From Clostridiales bacterium (GTDB lineage Bacteria > Bacillota > Clostridia > Lachnospirales > Lachnospiraceae): a DNA stretch of 42,810 nt. This document shows, piece after piece, positions 35,985-42,810 of the stretch (positions within the stretch are counted from its first letter, which is position 1; every line of letters begins with the position of its first letter). Location of the stretch: the NCBI GenBank assembly GCA_012839085.1, contig DUNZ01000054.1, forward strand, positions 1 to 42,810, in the 5' to 3' direction. A model generated the notes under the pieces. The model ran no database searches. It saw only the letters and a program-made list of their open reading frames with translations, and was not told the origin of the DNA. A program made the position numbers and the translations under genes.

Positions 35985-36248
35985 TTGGCTAATATAAAAT
36001 CCGCAAAAAAGAGAATTTTAGTAAATCAGAAAAAAGCTGCCAGAAATAAGGCAATTAAATCTAAAGTAAAGACTATGGTTAAGAAAGTAGAAACTGCTAT
36101 TCTTGCAGGTGACCAAGTAGCAGCTAAGGCAAACTTAAATGCAGCGATTGCAGAACTTGAGAAGGCTTGTTCTAAGGGTGTTTATCATAAAAATACAGTT
36201 GCAAGAAAAGTTTCCCGTTTAGCTAAGAAAGTAAACAAACTTGCATAA
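35985..36248 (+). CDS. rpsT: 30S ribosomal protein S20
   Basis: Primary 16S rRNA-binding protein bS20, 87 aa, helical and rich in Lys/Ala (MANIKSAKKRILVNQKKAAR at the start, ending SRLAKKVNKLA). It starts at TTG, with GGAGGTG 7 nt upstream; the second codon GCT matches the conserved MANIKSA start. It has its own promoter, a structured leader and a strong terminator, and is divergent from gpr. Confidence 0.98.
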   Translation: MANIKSAKKRILVNQKKAARNKAIKSKVKTMVKKVETAILAGDQVAAKANLNAAIAELEKACSKGVYHKNTVARKVSRLAKKVNKLA

Positions 36249-36292
36249 TCTTCTACTATTCAGATATATTGAATCTTGAAATGAAAATTTTT

Positions 36293-36336
36293 AAGCTGAT
36301 GTAATTAGTTGAAATTAATTTACATCAGCTTTTTTG
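36293..36336 (+). terminator. Terminator of rpsT
   Basis: Perfect 12-bp stem AAGCTGATGTAA (36293-36304) / TTACATCAGCTT (36320-36331), followed by a run of six T. Confidence 0.93.
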
Positions 36337-36356
36337 TTGTGAAGATTACATAGGAT

Positions 36357-36391
36357 ACTCCCTTCCAGTAAGTTTACTAGAAGGGAGTTTT
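36357..36391 (+). terminator. Second hairpin downstream of rpsT
   Basis: ACTCCCTTC (36357-36365) with AGTAA pairs with TTACT and GAAGGGAGT (36380-36388), a nearly continuous 14-bp stem with a 2-nt loop followed by TTT. It is likely a back-up terminator; on the minus strand it has no T run. The remaining gap to 36496 is A/T-rich with a CTTAATT-C-AATTAAG palindrome. Confidence 0.6.
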
Positions 36392-36496
36392 GAAATTTCA
36401 ATTATAATAAATGCAATATTAATCTTAATTCAATTAAGAATAAGCAAATTCAATAATATCAATTAATAATAATATCAATCAATAAATATATTGTTT

Positions 36497-38767
36497 CTAA
36501 TAATAATATCGATTGGTTTGCTGTGCTTCAATAAAGTTTAGGATTAGGTGAATGGCCTCTTCTCTTGTAATGTTATTCTTGGGATTAAAGTTATTTCTTT
36601 CATCTGCAGTAATCAGACCAAGACCCTTAGCAAGAGCTACTGCTCCAAGGTAGTCTGTATCAATCAAATGTTGATCTTTATATCCTGTTTGATAGATTCC
36701 CTGAAGTTTTGAGATTTTCTCGAAACCTAGTCGATTGATGAATAGCTGAGCAATTTTTTCTTTATTTATTTTAGAGTTTACATCTCCTAGATTTTGTTCC
36801 GTTGAGTAACCATAGCCTAATTTTTCTAAGAGCATATTCACTTCTGCTATGGTAATCTCTTTTGTAGGGTAAAAATATTCACCCTCGAATCCAATGTTCA
36901 TATCCGATAATAGTAAAATTGGACGATTTTTTTCGATGTCTGTTATATCCTTATATTCATAGGGTTTGGTTTTGCTATAAACACTACCATCATAATTTAA
37001 CTGTTCCCCTGTAAAGGGAGAGATAAAGTATGGACTAATATCAGGAGTATAAACCAGTCGAATTTCATGCTCTGTGGTATAGACATCCGATGGATCATAA
37101 TAGCGTTCTTCACGAACTGGATCTGGATGATAAGTTGTTACCTCATTGATTTCATAACGAAGTTCATAGCCATCCTTACTTAGATAGTGATCTAAAGCTT
37201 CTTCTGGAGTCATAGCATTTTTAGGGGATTCGAATTTAATATTATCATTCCAATTGGAGGAATAATTATAAATTTTCCCTGTTACTCCATCCACTGCTCC
37301 GTAGATACCATTATAAGGATAGATAACACCTTCATTTACTCGCTGATAATCATAACGATAACCGCCGTAAACTGGAGTTTTATCAATGTAATAAGCCACA
37401 TAATCATGACGATCTTCTACTAGTTTTGAGTTTTCGAAGCGATCCTTGATTTGAGCTTTTAAGAATTTCTCTAATATTTCCCGAGCTTGTTCTTTATCGT
37501 AATTAATTTCAACTTCATTCCACTTCTGGTTGATATCATCATAGTTGCTATTTAGGGAAGAATAGAAACTTAATATTTTTCCGGTTTTTGCATCCACGTT
37601 AGCATAAGCATAGGCACGATAATAATCAAATCCCTTCTCATAGTCAATAGGACGAGTATCATTCATCCGAATCTGCCAAACATAGTTGCTATCATTCTTG
37701 CTGTTAGTATATTTCATTAGATTTGCTGTGATGGTGTTGATATTTTTATCAATATAAAGGGCTTTATTTTCAGTAATAGCCTTGATTGCCTTATCCTTAG
37801 ATATTATATATTTTAACTCCTCGATTTTTTTAATTTCTTCTTCTGTTAATTTACCACTATCCATAGATTTATCTGAAGTATCCTCATCAACTGCTTCTTT
37901 ATTACTATCGTCCATGCTAACCCATTGATACTTTGAGTTATAAACTTGGCCGGTTTTCGCATCCACACTGATATAATTCTTACTGGGTTCATATACCAAA
38001 TAAGCACGAATGGTATCGCTATCTCCACTATAGATTCTAGAATAGTCAGAACGGTATACAAGGTTCATAGTCATATTTTCTTTCAGAATCTTACTTGCCT
38101 CTTCCTTGCTTAACTGGGTTTTCCCAGAAGGAACAAGGGTGTCATAAAGCCAGTTAATGTTGGCATAGTTGACTTCACCGGTTAGGGAATTCACTCTTAC
38201 CGTAACTGTATTATCAGGAAAAGGAATACCGTTCTCAGTTCTATGGTAAGTATAAATATAATTTCCACTATAGATTCCTTGATAAGAGGAATCCACAAAG
38301 GCAAGATGATTATAAACCTCAGGTGCTATTTTCTTAATAAAATCGTCAGCCTTGGATTTTAGTTCTTTCTTTAAATAATTAGGAATACCGGTAACTTTTG
38401 CTGTATAATCGTTGCTATTATAGGAAACGATATGGTTATTTAAATCACATGCAACCCGTATATAGCTTCCATTCTCAGGATTTCTCCAGGTTAAGTTCCA
38501 AGAAGAGTTTTGATAGGAATTTCCGTAGGAATAATAGTAATCAAATTCTGAATATTCCTTTGGAATTGTAATTTTCTTCTTAACAGCCAGGATAGCCTTT
38601 TCCAGTTCTTGATCCGTCGGTGATGTGTCTACTTTGGCACTAATTGGTACTGCTGCTTCACTTGTCACTGCAGTGCTTTCATTTCCACTGCTTAAAACGG
38701 GATCCGCTAATACTATGTTGGAGGATAAAATAGCTCCACTTAAGAGGACAGCTAAAAATTTTTGCAT
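36497..38767 (-). CDS. Secreted YcdB/YcdC-repeat protein with C-terminal SLH domains
   Basis: 756 aa. A Sec signal peptide (about 1-21, MQKFLAVLLSGAILSSNIVL) precedes two large repeats (about 50-290 and 315-545) of the YcdB/YcdC (PepSY-like) type. They are marked by recurring SVDAKTGQVYN, NVDAKTGKILS, AVDGVTGKIYN and VNSLTGEVN turns. The C-terminus (about 600-750) carries S-layer homology sequence, clearest in DTDYLGAVALAKGLGLI followed by FNPKNNITREEAIHLIL, which normally binds secondary cell-wall polymers. It is very rich in Tyr and Asn. Function is unknown; related proteins have been proposed as protease inhibitors or cell-surface factors. The ATG has AAAGGAG upstream. It lies between rpsT and tRNA-Ser, a place where no conserved gene is expected. 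Confidence 0.88.
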   Translation of the reverse strand: MQKFLAVLLSGAILSSNIVLADPVLSSGNESTAVTSEAAVPISAKVDTSPTDQELEKAILAVKKKITIPKEYSEFDYYYSYGNSYQNSSWNLTWRNPENGSYIRVACDLNNHIVSYNSNDYTAKVTGIPNYLKKELKSKADDFIKKIAPEVYNHLAFVDSSYQGIYSGNYIYTYHRTENGIPFPDNTVTVRVNSLTGEVNYANINWLYDTLVPSGKTQLSKEEASKILKENMTMNLVYRSDYSRIYSGDSDTIRAYLVYEPSKNYISVDAKTGQVYNSKYQWVSMDDSNKEAVDEDTSDKSMDSGKLTEEEIKKIEELKYIISKDKAIKAITENKALYIDKNINTITANLMKYTNSKNDSNYVWQIRMNDTRPIDYEKGFDYYRAYAYANVDAKTGKILSFYSSLNSNYDDINQKWNEVEINYDKEQAREILEKFLKAQIKDRFENSKLVEDRHDYVAYYIDKTPVYGGYRYDYQRVNEGVIYPYNGIYGAVDGVTGKIYNYSSNWNDNIKFESPKNAMTPEEALDHYLSKDGYELRYEINEVTTYHPDPVREERYYDPSDVYTTEHEIRLVYTPDISPYFISPFTGEQLNYDGSVYSKTKPYEYKDITDIEKNRPILLLSDMNIGFEGEYFYPTKEITIAEVNMLLEKLGYGYSTEQNLGDVNSKINKEKIAQLFINRLGFEKISKLQGIYQTGYKDQHLIDTDYLGAVALAKGLGLITADERNNFNPKNNITREEAIHLILNFIEAQQTNRYYY

Positions 38768-38896
38768 AAAATAACTCCTTTCTAATTAATAAATATTTTT
38801 ATTCATAATTTAGACGAGGAATCTGGTTCCAAGGTTTCATTTATTTGTAAATATTATAACATATATCTAGTCCAAGAAGTTAGGGAAAGTTGAATA

Positions 38897-38925
38897 CAAA
38901 AAAGCTTATGCCCACGGCATAAGCT
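38897..38925 (-). terminator. Terminator after tRNA-Ser
   Basis: AGCTTATGCC (38903-38912) and GGCATAAGCT (38916-38925) form a perfect 10-bp stem with a 3-nt loop; the minus strand ends in six T (38903-38898). Confidence 0.92.
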
Positions 38926-38949
38926 CTCTTTTAGGATTTTAGCTAGAAA

Positions 38950-39037
38950 CGGAGACGGTGGGATTCGAACCCACGTGCCAGTTACCTGACAACTTGATTT
39001 CGAGTCAAGCTCGTTATGACCACTTCGATACGTCTCC
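38950..39037 (-). tRNA. tRNA-Ser (anticodon CGA)
   Basis: On the minus strand the 88-nt sequence begins GGAGACG and ends CGTCTCC plus discriminator G. The anticodon stem CTTGA/TCAAG encloses the loop CTCGAAA, giving anticodon CGA (codon UCG). The long variable arm is typical of class II tRNA-Ser and GTGGGTTCGAATCCCAC is the T arm. CCA is not encoded. A terminator follows. A 7-bp dyad CGAAATA-GATT-TATTTCG (39058-39075) lies just upstream. Confidence 0.97.
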
Positions 39038-39088
39038 ATAGTATTGGTTTTATTGTTCGAAATAGATTTATTTCGTTAATTTAATTTT

Positions 39089-39232
39089 GGATTGTTCCAT
39101 AAATCTGAAATCGGATTGTTCTATAAATCCGAAATAGGATTGTTACATGAAGCTGAAATCGGATTATCCCATAAAATTGAAATCGGATTGTTCCATAAAA
39201 CTGATATCAGATTGTTATATGAAACTGAAATA
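39089..39232. repeat. Six tandem copies of a 24-bp unit between holA and tRNA-Ser
   Basis: Units like GGATTGTTCCATAAAACTGA start at 39089, 39113, 39137, 39161, 39185 and 39209, exactly 24 bp apart, with a few substitutions each. No spacers, no open frame with a start and ribosome-binding site, and no mobile-element genes nearby. Confidence 0.93.
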
Positions 39233-39271
39233 GATCTAATTAGTTAAGGAATATTGTGCTATTCTATTGGA

Positions 39272-40252
39272 TTATCCCTTCTTACTAAATGTTACAATTA
39301 AGAGTTCTAACCCTATCTTTTCTGTGATACGACCTGTTTTAATCTGTTCTTCAATATCGGTACAGGCTTCCAAGGCTTCTAGTAAACGTTTCTTGGTGAA
39401 GTTCTTGGTTTGAGAGATGTATTTTCCAGCTGCAAAAGGGGGTATCTTTACCTTTTCGCTTATTGTGGAAGAATGATAACCTAAGGAAACTAGATCTTTC
39501 ACCTGCAATAAGATATTAAAATGTCTTGTTATTAAAAACAGGATCGACAGGGGTTTCTCTCTTAGGGCTAATAAATCATAGTAAAGTGTTAAGGCTTTAT
39601 CTGGCAGTTTTGAACCAATGGCATCAATCATTTGAAATATCTTTCCGGTAATCTGGACAGTAACCACCGCATCAATATCTTCTACAGTTATGACCTCTCG
39701 ATCCATGGTATAAGACAAGAGTTTCTCTGCCTCATTACGAATATTGACCATATCGGCCCCTGTTCGTTCCAATAGATAGGATAAGGTTGCTGGTGTTATT
39801 TTTTTACCTTCTTGATTAAGTAAGGATAGAATAAATAATTTGAGGTTTTTTTCATCGAGTCCGTTCATCTCAGAAATTGAACCCTTATCCTTCACCAGCT
39901 TGTACAACTTATTTCTTTTGTCAACCTCAGCTTCAACAAATACAATAATTGTACTTTCTGGCATTCCCGCCAATCGCCCAGCTAATTCACTTTGTGTTTT
40001 GAACAATCCACTATCTTCAATTAGAATTAGTCTTCTATCATGGAAAAAAGGAAGGGTTTGAGCCATTTCTGCCAATTGATTTTGATCAATGGATTTTCCT
40101 TCAAAGTAGGAATAATTCATGTCATCACTGTTCCCGAGGATTGCTGTTTTTAATTTGTCACGATAGAGCTTTTTTAAATAATCCTCACTTCCATATAATA
40201 AGTAAAATGGTTTAAAGTTACCGGATTTGATATGCTCTTTGATATTTTTCAT
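39272..40252 (-). CDS. holA: DNA polymerase III subunit delta
   Basis: Clamp-loader subunit that opens the sliding clamp. 326 aa. MKNIKEHIKSGNFKPFYLLYGSEDYLKKLY is the family N-terminus (RecA-like domain without a P-loop). LPFFHDRRLILIEDSGLFK and a C-terminal helical collar with AGKYISQTKNFTKKRLLEAL follow. The ATG at 40252 has GGGGG 7 nt upstream, and an upstream in-frame ATG at 40276 adds only eight unconserved residues. In Bacillus holA is next to rpsT; here tRNA-Ser, a repeat array and the SLH protein come between. Confidence 0.94.
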   Translation of the reverse strand: MKNIKEHIKSGNFKPFYLLYGSEDYLKKLYRDKLKTAILGNSDDMNYSYFEGKSIDQNQLAEMAQTLPFFHDRRLILIEDSGLFKTQSELAGRLAGMPESTIIVFVEAEVDKRNKLYKLVKDKGSISEMNGLDEKNLKLFILSLLNQEGKKITPATLSYLLERTGADMVNIRNEAEKLLSYTMDREVITVEDIDAVVTVQITGKIFQMIDAIGSKLPDKALTLYYDLLALREKPLSILFLITRHFNILLQVKDLVSLGYHSSTISEKVKIPPFAAGKYISQTKNFTKKRLLEALEACTDIEEQIKTGRITEKIGLELLIVTFSKKG

Positions 40253-40339
40253 TCTAAAACCCCCGACAAACATCATATATTCTATCTGATTTTTATAAAA
40301 AAAGCAAGAGATAATCCGTGAAATTTTATTGTAAATTCT

Positions 40340-40978
40340 TTAATCGATGGTTCCAAATTTACTAAAGGGGAGTATCCGAAAGATCACACGGCCACCAATG
40401 TTTTTCTTTTTTACATTTCCAATATCCCCATCTCTACTATCCTTGCTGATATTTCGATTGTCACCCATAACAAAATATTCATCCTCTGCTAAGTGAATCG
40501 GCTGTGCTGCTCTTCCAGGATCCCGGATTTCGTCCTTGCTATAATCCTCTTCCAGGATTTCACCGTTAATATAAATCTTACCATCAATAATCTGTACGGT
40601 TTCTCCTGGTAAGCCAATCACTCGTTTGACATAATAATCATCATGATCTCTTCCGTAGGGATAAAAAACAATGATATCAAATCGATCTATAGCATTAAAG
40701 CGGTAACTGATTTTTTCTACATATAAATGTTCACCATCTTGCAAAGTCTCTGCCATTGAAGAACCTTCTACAATGGTACGTTGAATTACATAGTTAGGTA
40801 ATATATAAATACATACAAAAATTAAGACGGCATAAAAAATTAAATCGGATAGGAAGCCTTTCATATTGCTTTTGGAATTCTTCGTTACAGTATTTACGGC
40901 ATTATAGGGTTCTTCGTACTCAAATTGATTTTCATTTGTAGGTCCTTGGATTTCAGTCTCTTTAAAATCAGTTGACAT
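40340..40978 (-). CDS. lepB: Signal peptidase I
   Basis: Removes signal peptides from exported proteins. 212 aa, single N-terminal transmembrane segment (about 44-63) after a 40-residue cytoplasmic tail. Catalytic Ser74 is in EGSSMAETL and the general base Lys118 in YYVKRVIGLPGE; GDNRNISKDSRD is box E. Plausible substrates in this window include the VPKTG and SLH proteins. It lies between rpoZ and holA, separated from rpoZ by a terminator-like hairpin. Confidence 0.96.
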   Translation of the reverse strand: MSTDFKETEIQGPTNENQFEYEEPYNAVNTVTKNSKSNMKGFLSDLIFYAVLIFVCIYILPNYVIQRTIVEGSSMAETLQDGEHLYVEKISYRFNAIDRFDIIVFYPYGRDHDDYYVKRVIGLPGETVQIIDGKIYINGEILEEDYSKDEIRDPGRAAQPIHLAEDEYFVMGDNRNISKDSRDGDIGNVKKKNIGGRVIFRILPFSKFGTID

Positions 40979-41015
40979 CTTTTACTTCCTTTCTGTGAGG
41001 AAATAACAGTTACAT

Positions 41016-41053
41016 AAGATAAAGCACTTTCACATTGATTATATGAAAGTGCT
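41016..41053 (-). terminator. Terminator of the yicC-remA-rpoZ unit
   Basis: 10-bp stem AGCACTTTCA (41023-41032) / TGAAAGTGCT (41044-41053) with an 11-nt loop; the minus strand continues TTATCTTAT, a moderate T tract. Confidence 0.7.
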
Positions 41054-41090
41054 GAATGATCAAGCATGATCCTATGCCTGAATACAATTC

Positions 41091-41348
41091 CTATTGCTGT
41101 TGATCGATTTTTACTTTTTCATCATCAGTAACAAATTTTACTTTACCTTCATAGATTTCCTGGACTGCAACAGACAAAGGTTTGGGAAATTCGGTCGTAA
41201 TTAAAGGTTCTGCTCCATTGATTAGTTGTCTTGCACGTTTTGCTGTTGCTAAAACAATAGAGTACCTACTATTAACCACAGGTTGTTCGCCTGGTTCCAC
41301 CTCGCTATTTACTACTTTCATTAAATCGGTATATGATGGATGTAACAT
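41091..41348 (-). CDS. rpoZ: RNA polymerase subunit omega
   Basis: Small RNA polymerase subunit that helps fold and stabilise beta'. 85 aa, starting MLHPSYTDLMKVVN, with the conserved NSRYSIVLATAKRARQLI motif and EFPKPLSVAVQEIYEGKV. The ATG at 41348 has AGGAG 7 nt upstream. It is 49 nt after remA; gmk, normally between them, is not present. Confidence 0.93.
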   Translation of the reverse strand: MLHPSYTDLMKVVNSEVEPGEQPVVNSRYSIVLATAKRARQLINGAEPLITTEFPKPLSVAVQEIYEGKVKFVTDDEKVKIDQQQ

Positions 41349-41397
41349 ATACACTCTCCTTTCCATGAATCTTTATTATGCTAGACATTGATTGCTT

Positions 41398-41673
41398 CTA
41401 TTCCACAGATAAGGTTTCCTGATTATCTGTTATTTCCTTTTGATTAACTCTACCTGCAATGGTTTCAGGTAGCAATGAGGAAAGTATGATATGGCCACTT
41501 TCTGTTATGATAACAGCTTTTGTTCTTCTACCACAGGTGGCATCAATTGCCATTCCAGAATCTTTTGCGTGTTGTACCATACGTTTAATTGGTGCTGCAT
41601 CTGGACTTATGATACTGATAATTTTACTGGAATTTACAACATTACCAAAACCAACATTAATAAGTTTATTCAA
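41398..41673 (-). CDS. remA: RemA-family regulator (DUF370, YlzA)
   Basis: 91 aa. [29 protein letters not shown] and [22 protein letters not shown] are the RemA signature. In Bacillus subtilis RemA is a DNA-binding activator of matrix genes; its role in clostridia is not established. It starts at TTG with GAGG seven nt upstream, and the preceding yicC ends 23 nt away. The last 15 or so residues are a variable tail. Confidence 0.93.
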   Translation of the reverse strand: MNKLINVGFGNVVNSSKIISIISPDAAPIKRMVQHAKDSGMAIDATCGRRTKAVIITESGHIILSSLLPETIAGRVNQKEITDNQETLSVE

Positions 41674-41696
41674 TGTTTTTCCTCATTTCTTTATCT

Positions 41697-42575
41697 TTAT
41701 TCGATGTTTTGAATTTGTTCCCGGACTTTTTCGATTTCTGTTTTCAAATCGATTGCTACATTGGTTACTTCTAAGTCATGGGCTTTTGATAAAATGGTAT
41801 TTGCTTCTCGGTTCATTTCCTGGGCTATAAAATCAAGCTTTCTACCGATATTATCCTCTTCGTTCAAGGTATCTTTCATACCTAGAATATGACTTCTTAA
41901 ACGAACGGTTTCTTCATCGGTACAGATTTTATCTGCAAATATTGCCACTTCGGTTACTAGGACACTGGGCTCTACTTTTGTATCTCCAATAAGTTCCGTT
42001 ACCTTGGCTAATAACTTATTATGGTACTCTTTCAAAATCTCAGGAGATCTTTTTTCAATTTCATCGATTAAATCTAACATATGGTCTAGTTTGGTGAGGA
42101 TATCAGCTTTTAAAACAGCTCCCTCATTGATTCTTGTTTCAATAAAACGTTCTGCTGCTGTCTGGATTGCCTCTTCTACTAGTGACCATAATTCTTTTTC
42201 ATCAATGGTTTGTTCTTCTAAAGTAAATACTTCTGGGTATCTAGAAAGAGCATTCACTCGAATATCATTTTCAATACCAAAATCCTTACTCATCTTTTCA
42301 AGATAAGTGTAATATTCTTTTGCAAGATCGGCATTGTACCTGACACATACATTATTCTCGGTATAATCTTCGTATGTAATATAGACATCAATCTTTCCTC
42401 GTCCTACATACTGTTTTAGGGTATTTCGAATTGCTGCTTCAAAAAAGTTAAGCTTTTTTGGCATCTTCACTGCTATGTCACAATACCTATGGTTCACGGC
42501 CTTTATTTCTACCGTTATTTTCCGGTCTATATTGGAAATCTCGCTTCGACCAAAGCCTGTCATACTTTTTAACAT
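41697..42575 (-). CDS. yicC: YicC-family endoribonuclease
   Basis: 292 aa. MLKSMTGFGRSEI is the hallmark N-terminus, and the DUF1732 C-terminal domain ends NREANTILSKAHDLEVTNVAIDLKTEIEK. YicC proteins have been shown to be RNases in other bacteria. The ATG at 42575 gives the conserved start; GAAAGAG lies upstream. It leads the unit yicC-remA-rpoZ from a strong promoter (42647-42675). Confidence 0.93.
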   Translation of the reverse strand: MLKSMTGFGRSEISNIDRKITVEIKAVNHRYCDIAVKMPKKLNFFEAAIRNTLKQYVGRGKIDVYITYEDYTENNVCVRYNADLAKEYYTYLEKMSKDFGIENDIRVNALSRYPEVFTLEEQTIDEKELWSLVEEAIQTAAERFIETRINEGAVLKADILTKLDHMLDLIDEIEKRSPEILKEYHNKLLAKVTELIGDTKVEPSVLVTEVAIFADKICTDEETVRLRSHILGMKDTLNEEDNIGRKLDFIAQEMNREANTILSKAHDLEVTNVAIDLKTEIEKVREQIQNIE

Positions 42576-42646
42576 AAAAACACACTCTTTCATCCGGAAA
42601 TATTACGGATATACCGTAATTATTGCTTCTTTTTTATATTCAATTA

Positions 42647-42675
42647 ATTATAATTGAAAAAATAAGACAAGTCAA
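42647..42675 (-). promoter_or_regulatory. Sigma-A-type promoter of yicC-remA-rpoZ
   Basis: Minus strand TTGACT (42670-42675), a 17-bp spacer, TATAAT (42647-42652). A dyad ATTACGG-ATATA-CCGTAAT (42602-42620) lies in the 5' UTR between promoter and yicC. Confidence 0.88.
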
Positions 42676-42718
42676 TACATGGTACCGGAATTTATAGGAG
42701 TGTGCTCAAAAATCTAGA

Positions 42719-42737
42719 ATAAGATTGAAAATCTTAT
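42719..42737 (-). terminator. Possible terminator of a gene extending beyond the right edge
   Basis: 8-bp stem ATAAGATT / AATCTTAT with a 3-nt loop; the minus strand then reads TCTAGATTTTT. It lies 8 nt past the stop of the partial frame at 42745-42810. Confidence 0.45.
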
Positions 42738-42744
42738 CTTAATA

Positions 42745-42810
42745 TTATATGGCAATTAACAAGGTATTATAACCTAGGATCCGTAAATTTCTTTCCAATT
42801 CTGCTGCTTC
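42745..42810 (-). CDS. Possible 3' end of an unidentified gene (cut by window edge)
   Basis: The minus strand from the right edge is open for 21 codons (EAAELERNLRILGYNTLLIA, then one Ile) and ends in TAA at 42745-42747. The codon content looks protein-like and a hairpin follows the stop, but the piece is too short to identify and may be chance. Confidence 0.3.
   Translation of the reverse strand, partial: EAAELERNLRILGYNTLLIAI

Noticed and set aside
36452-36510. AATAATATC repeats downstream of the SLH gene
   Set aside because: Only two or three short, irregular copies in very AT-rich sequence, one inside the gene end.
38854-39039. Minus-strand open frame of 61 codons across the tRNA-Ser gene
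   Set aside because: It lies over the tRNA and its terminator, so it is a chance frame.

Overview
The window looks like a chromosomal segment of an AT-rich, endospore-forming Firmicute, most likely class Clostridia and probably Lachnospiraceae or a close relative. This rests on protein content and gene order only. The sporulation genes gpr, spoIIP, yqfC and yqfD are present. The order holA / rpsT / gpr / spoIIP / lepA / hemW / hrcA / grpE / dnaK / dnaJ / prmA / rsmE and then rpsU / yqfC / yqfD / phoH / pgpH-like / ybeY matches the order known from Bacillus subtilis, with accessory blocks inserted. Almost everything is on the minus strand. The plus-strand genes are a lipoprotein (21181-22143) and rpsT.

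Layout from left to right; the minus-strand units are transcribed right to left. 1-4162: sporulation/RNA unit yqfC-yqfD-phoH-7TM-HD-ybeY (ybeY cut by the window edge). 4255-4578: rpsU with its own promoter, leader hairpin and terminator. 4597-7248: alaS. 7352-14463: histidine operon hisZ-hisG-hisD-hisB-hisA-hisIE behind a strong sigma-A-type promoter and a leader of about 580 nt full of repeats. hisC, hisH and hisF are absent here, and the hisIE product carries an extra degenerate HisF-like barrel. 14518-20942: a translation/stress unit rsmE-relQ-rsmF-rsuA-HAD-rluD-recU, whose promoter is overlapped by a sequence matching the Gram-positive LexA/SOS box. 21102-22219: a plus-strand lipoprotein inserted between rsmE and prmA, next to a 37-bp copy of the rsmE start. 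22242-28824: HrcA/CIRCE-controlled heat-shock unit hrcA-grpE-dnaK-dnaJ-prmA, with a 33-bp tandem array between dnaK and dnaJ. 28848-29837: a secreted, VPKTG-anchored carbohydrate-binding-like protein. 29896-35695: hemW, lepA, spoIIP, gpr. 35776-36336: rpsT on the plus strand with a structured leader. 36497-38767: a large secreted YcdB-repeat/SLH protein. 38897-39037: tRNA-Ser(CGA). 39272-42675: holA, lepB, rpoZ, remA, yicC, with gmk missing from its usual place between remA and rpoZ.

How the genes work together: the unit structure is clear from matched promoters and terminators. Most genes are housekeeping genes for translation, protein folding, histidine synthesis, replication and secretion, with sporulation genes embedded. 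The least expected features are non-coding. Several intergenic gaps hold short tandem arrays that are unrelated in sequence (units of about 12, 16, 24, 32, 33 and 40 bp), and the SOS-box-like promoter would place the (p)ppGpp synthetase relQ and the Holliday junction resolvase recU in one transcription unit. I found no phage, transposase, CRISPR array or defence system.
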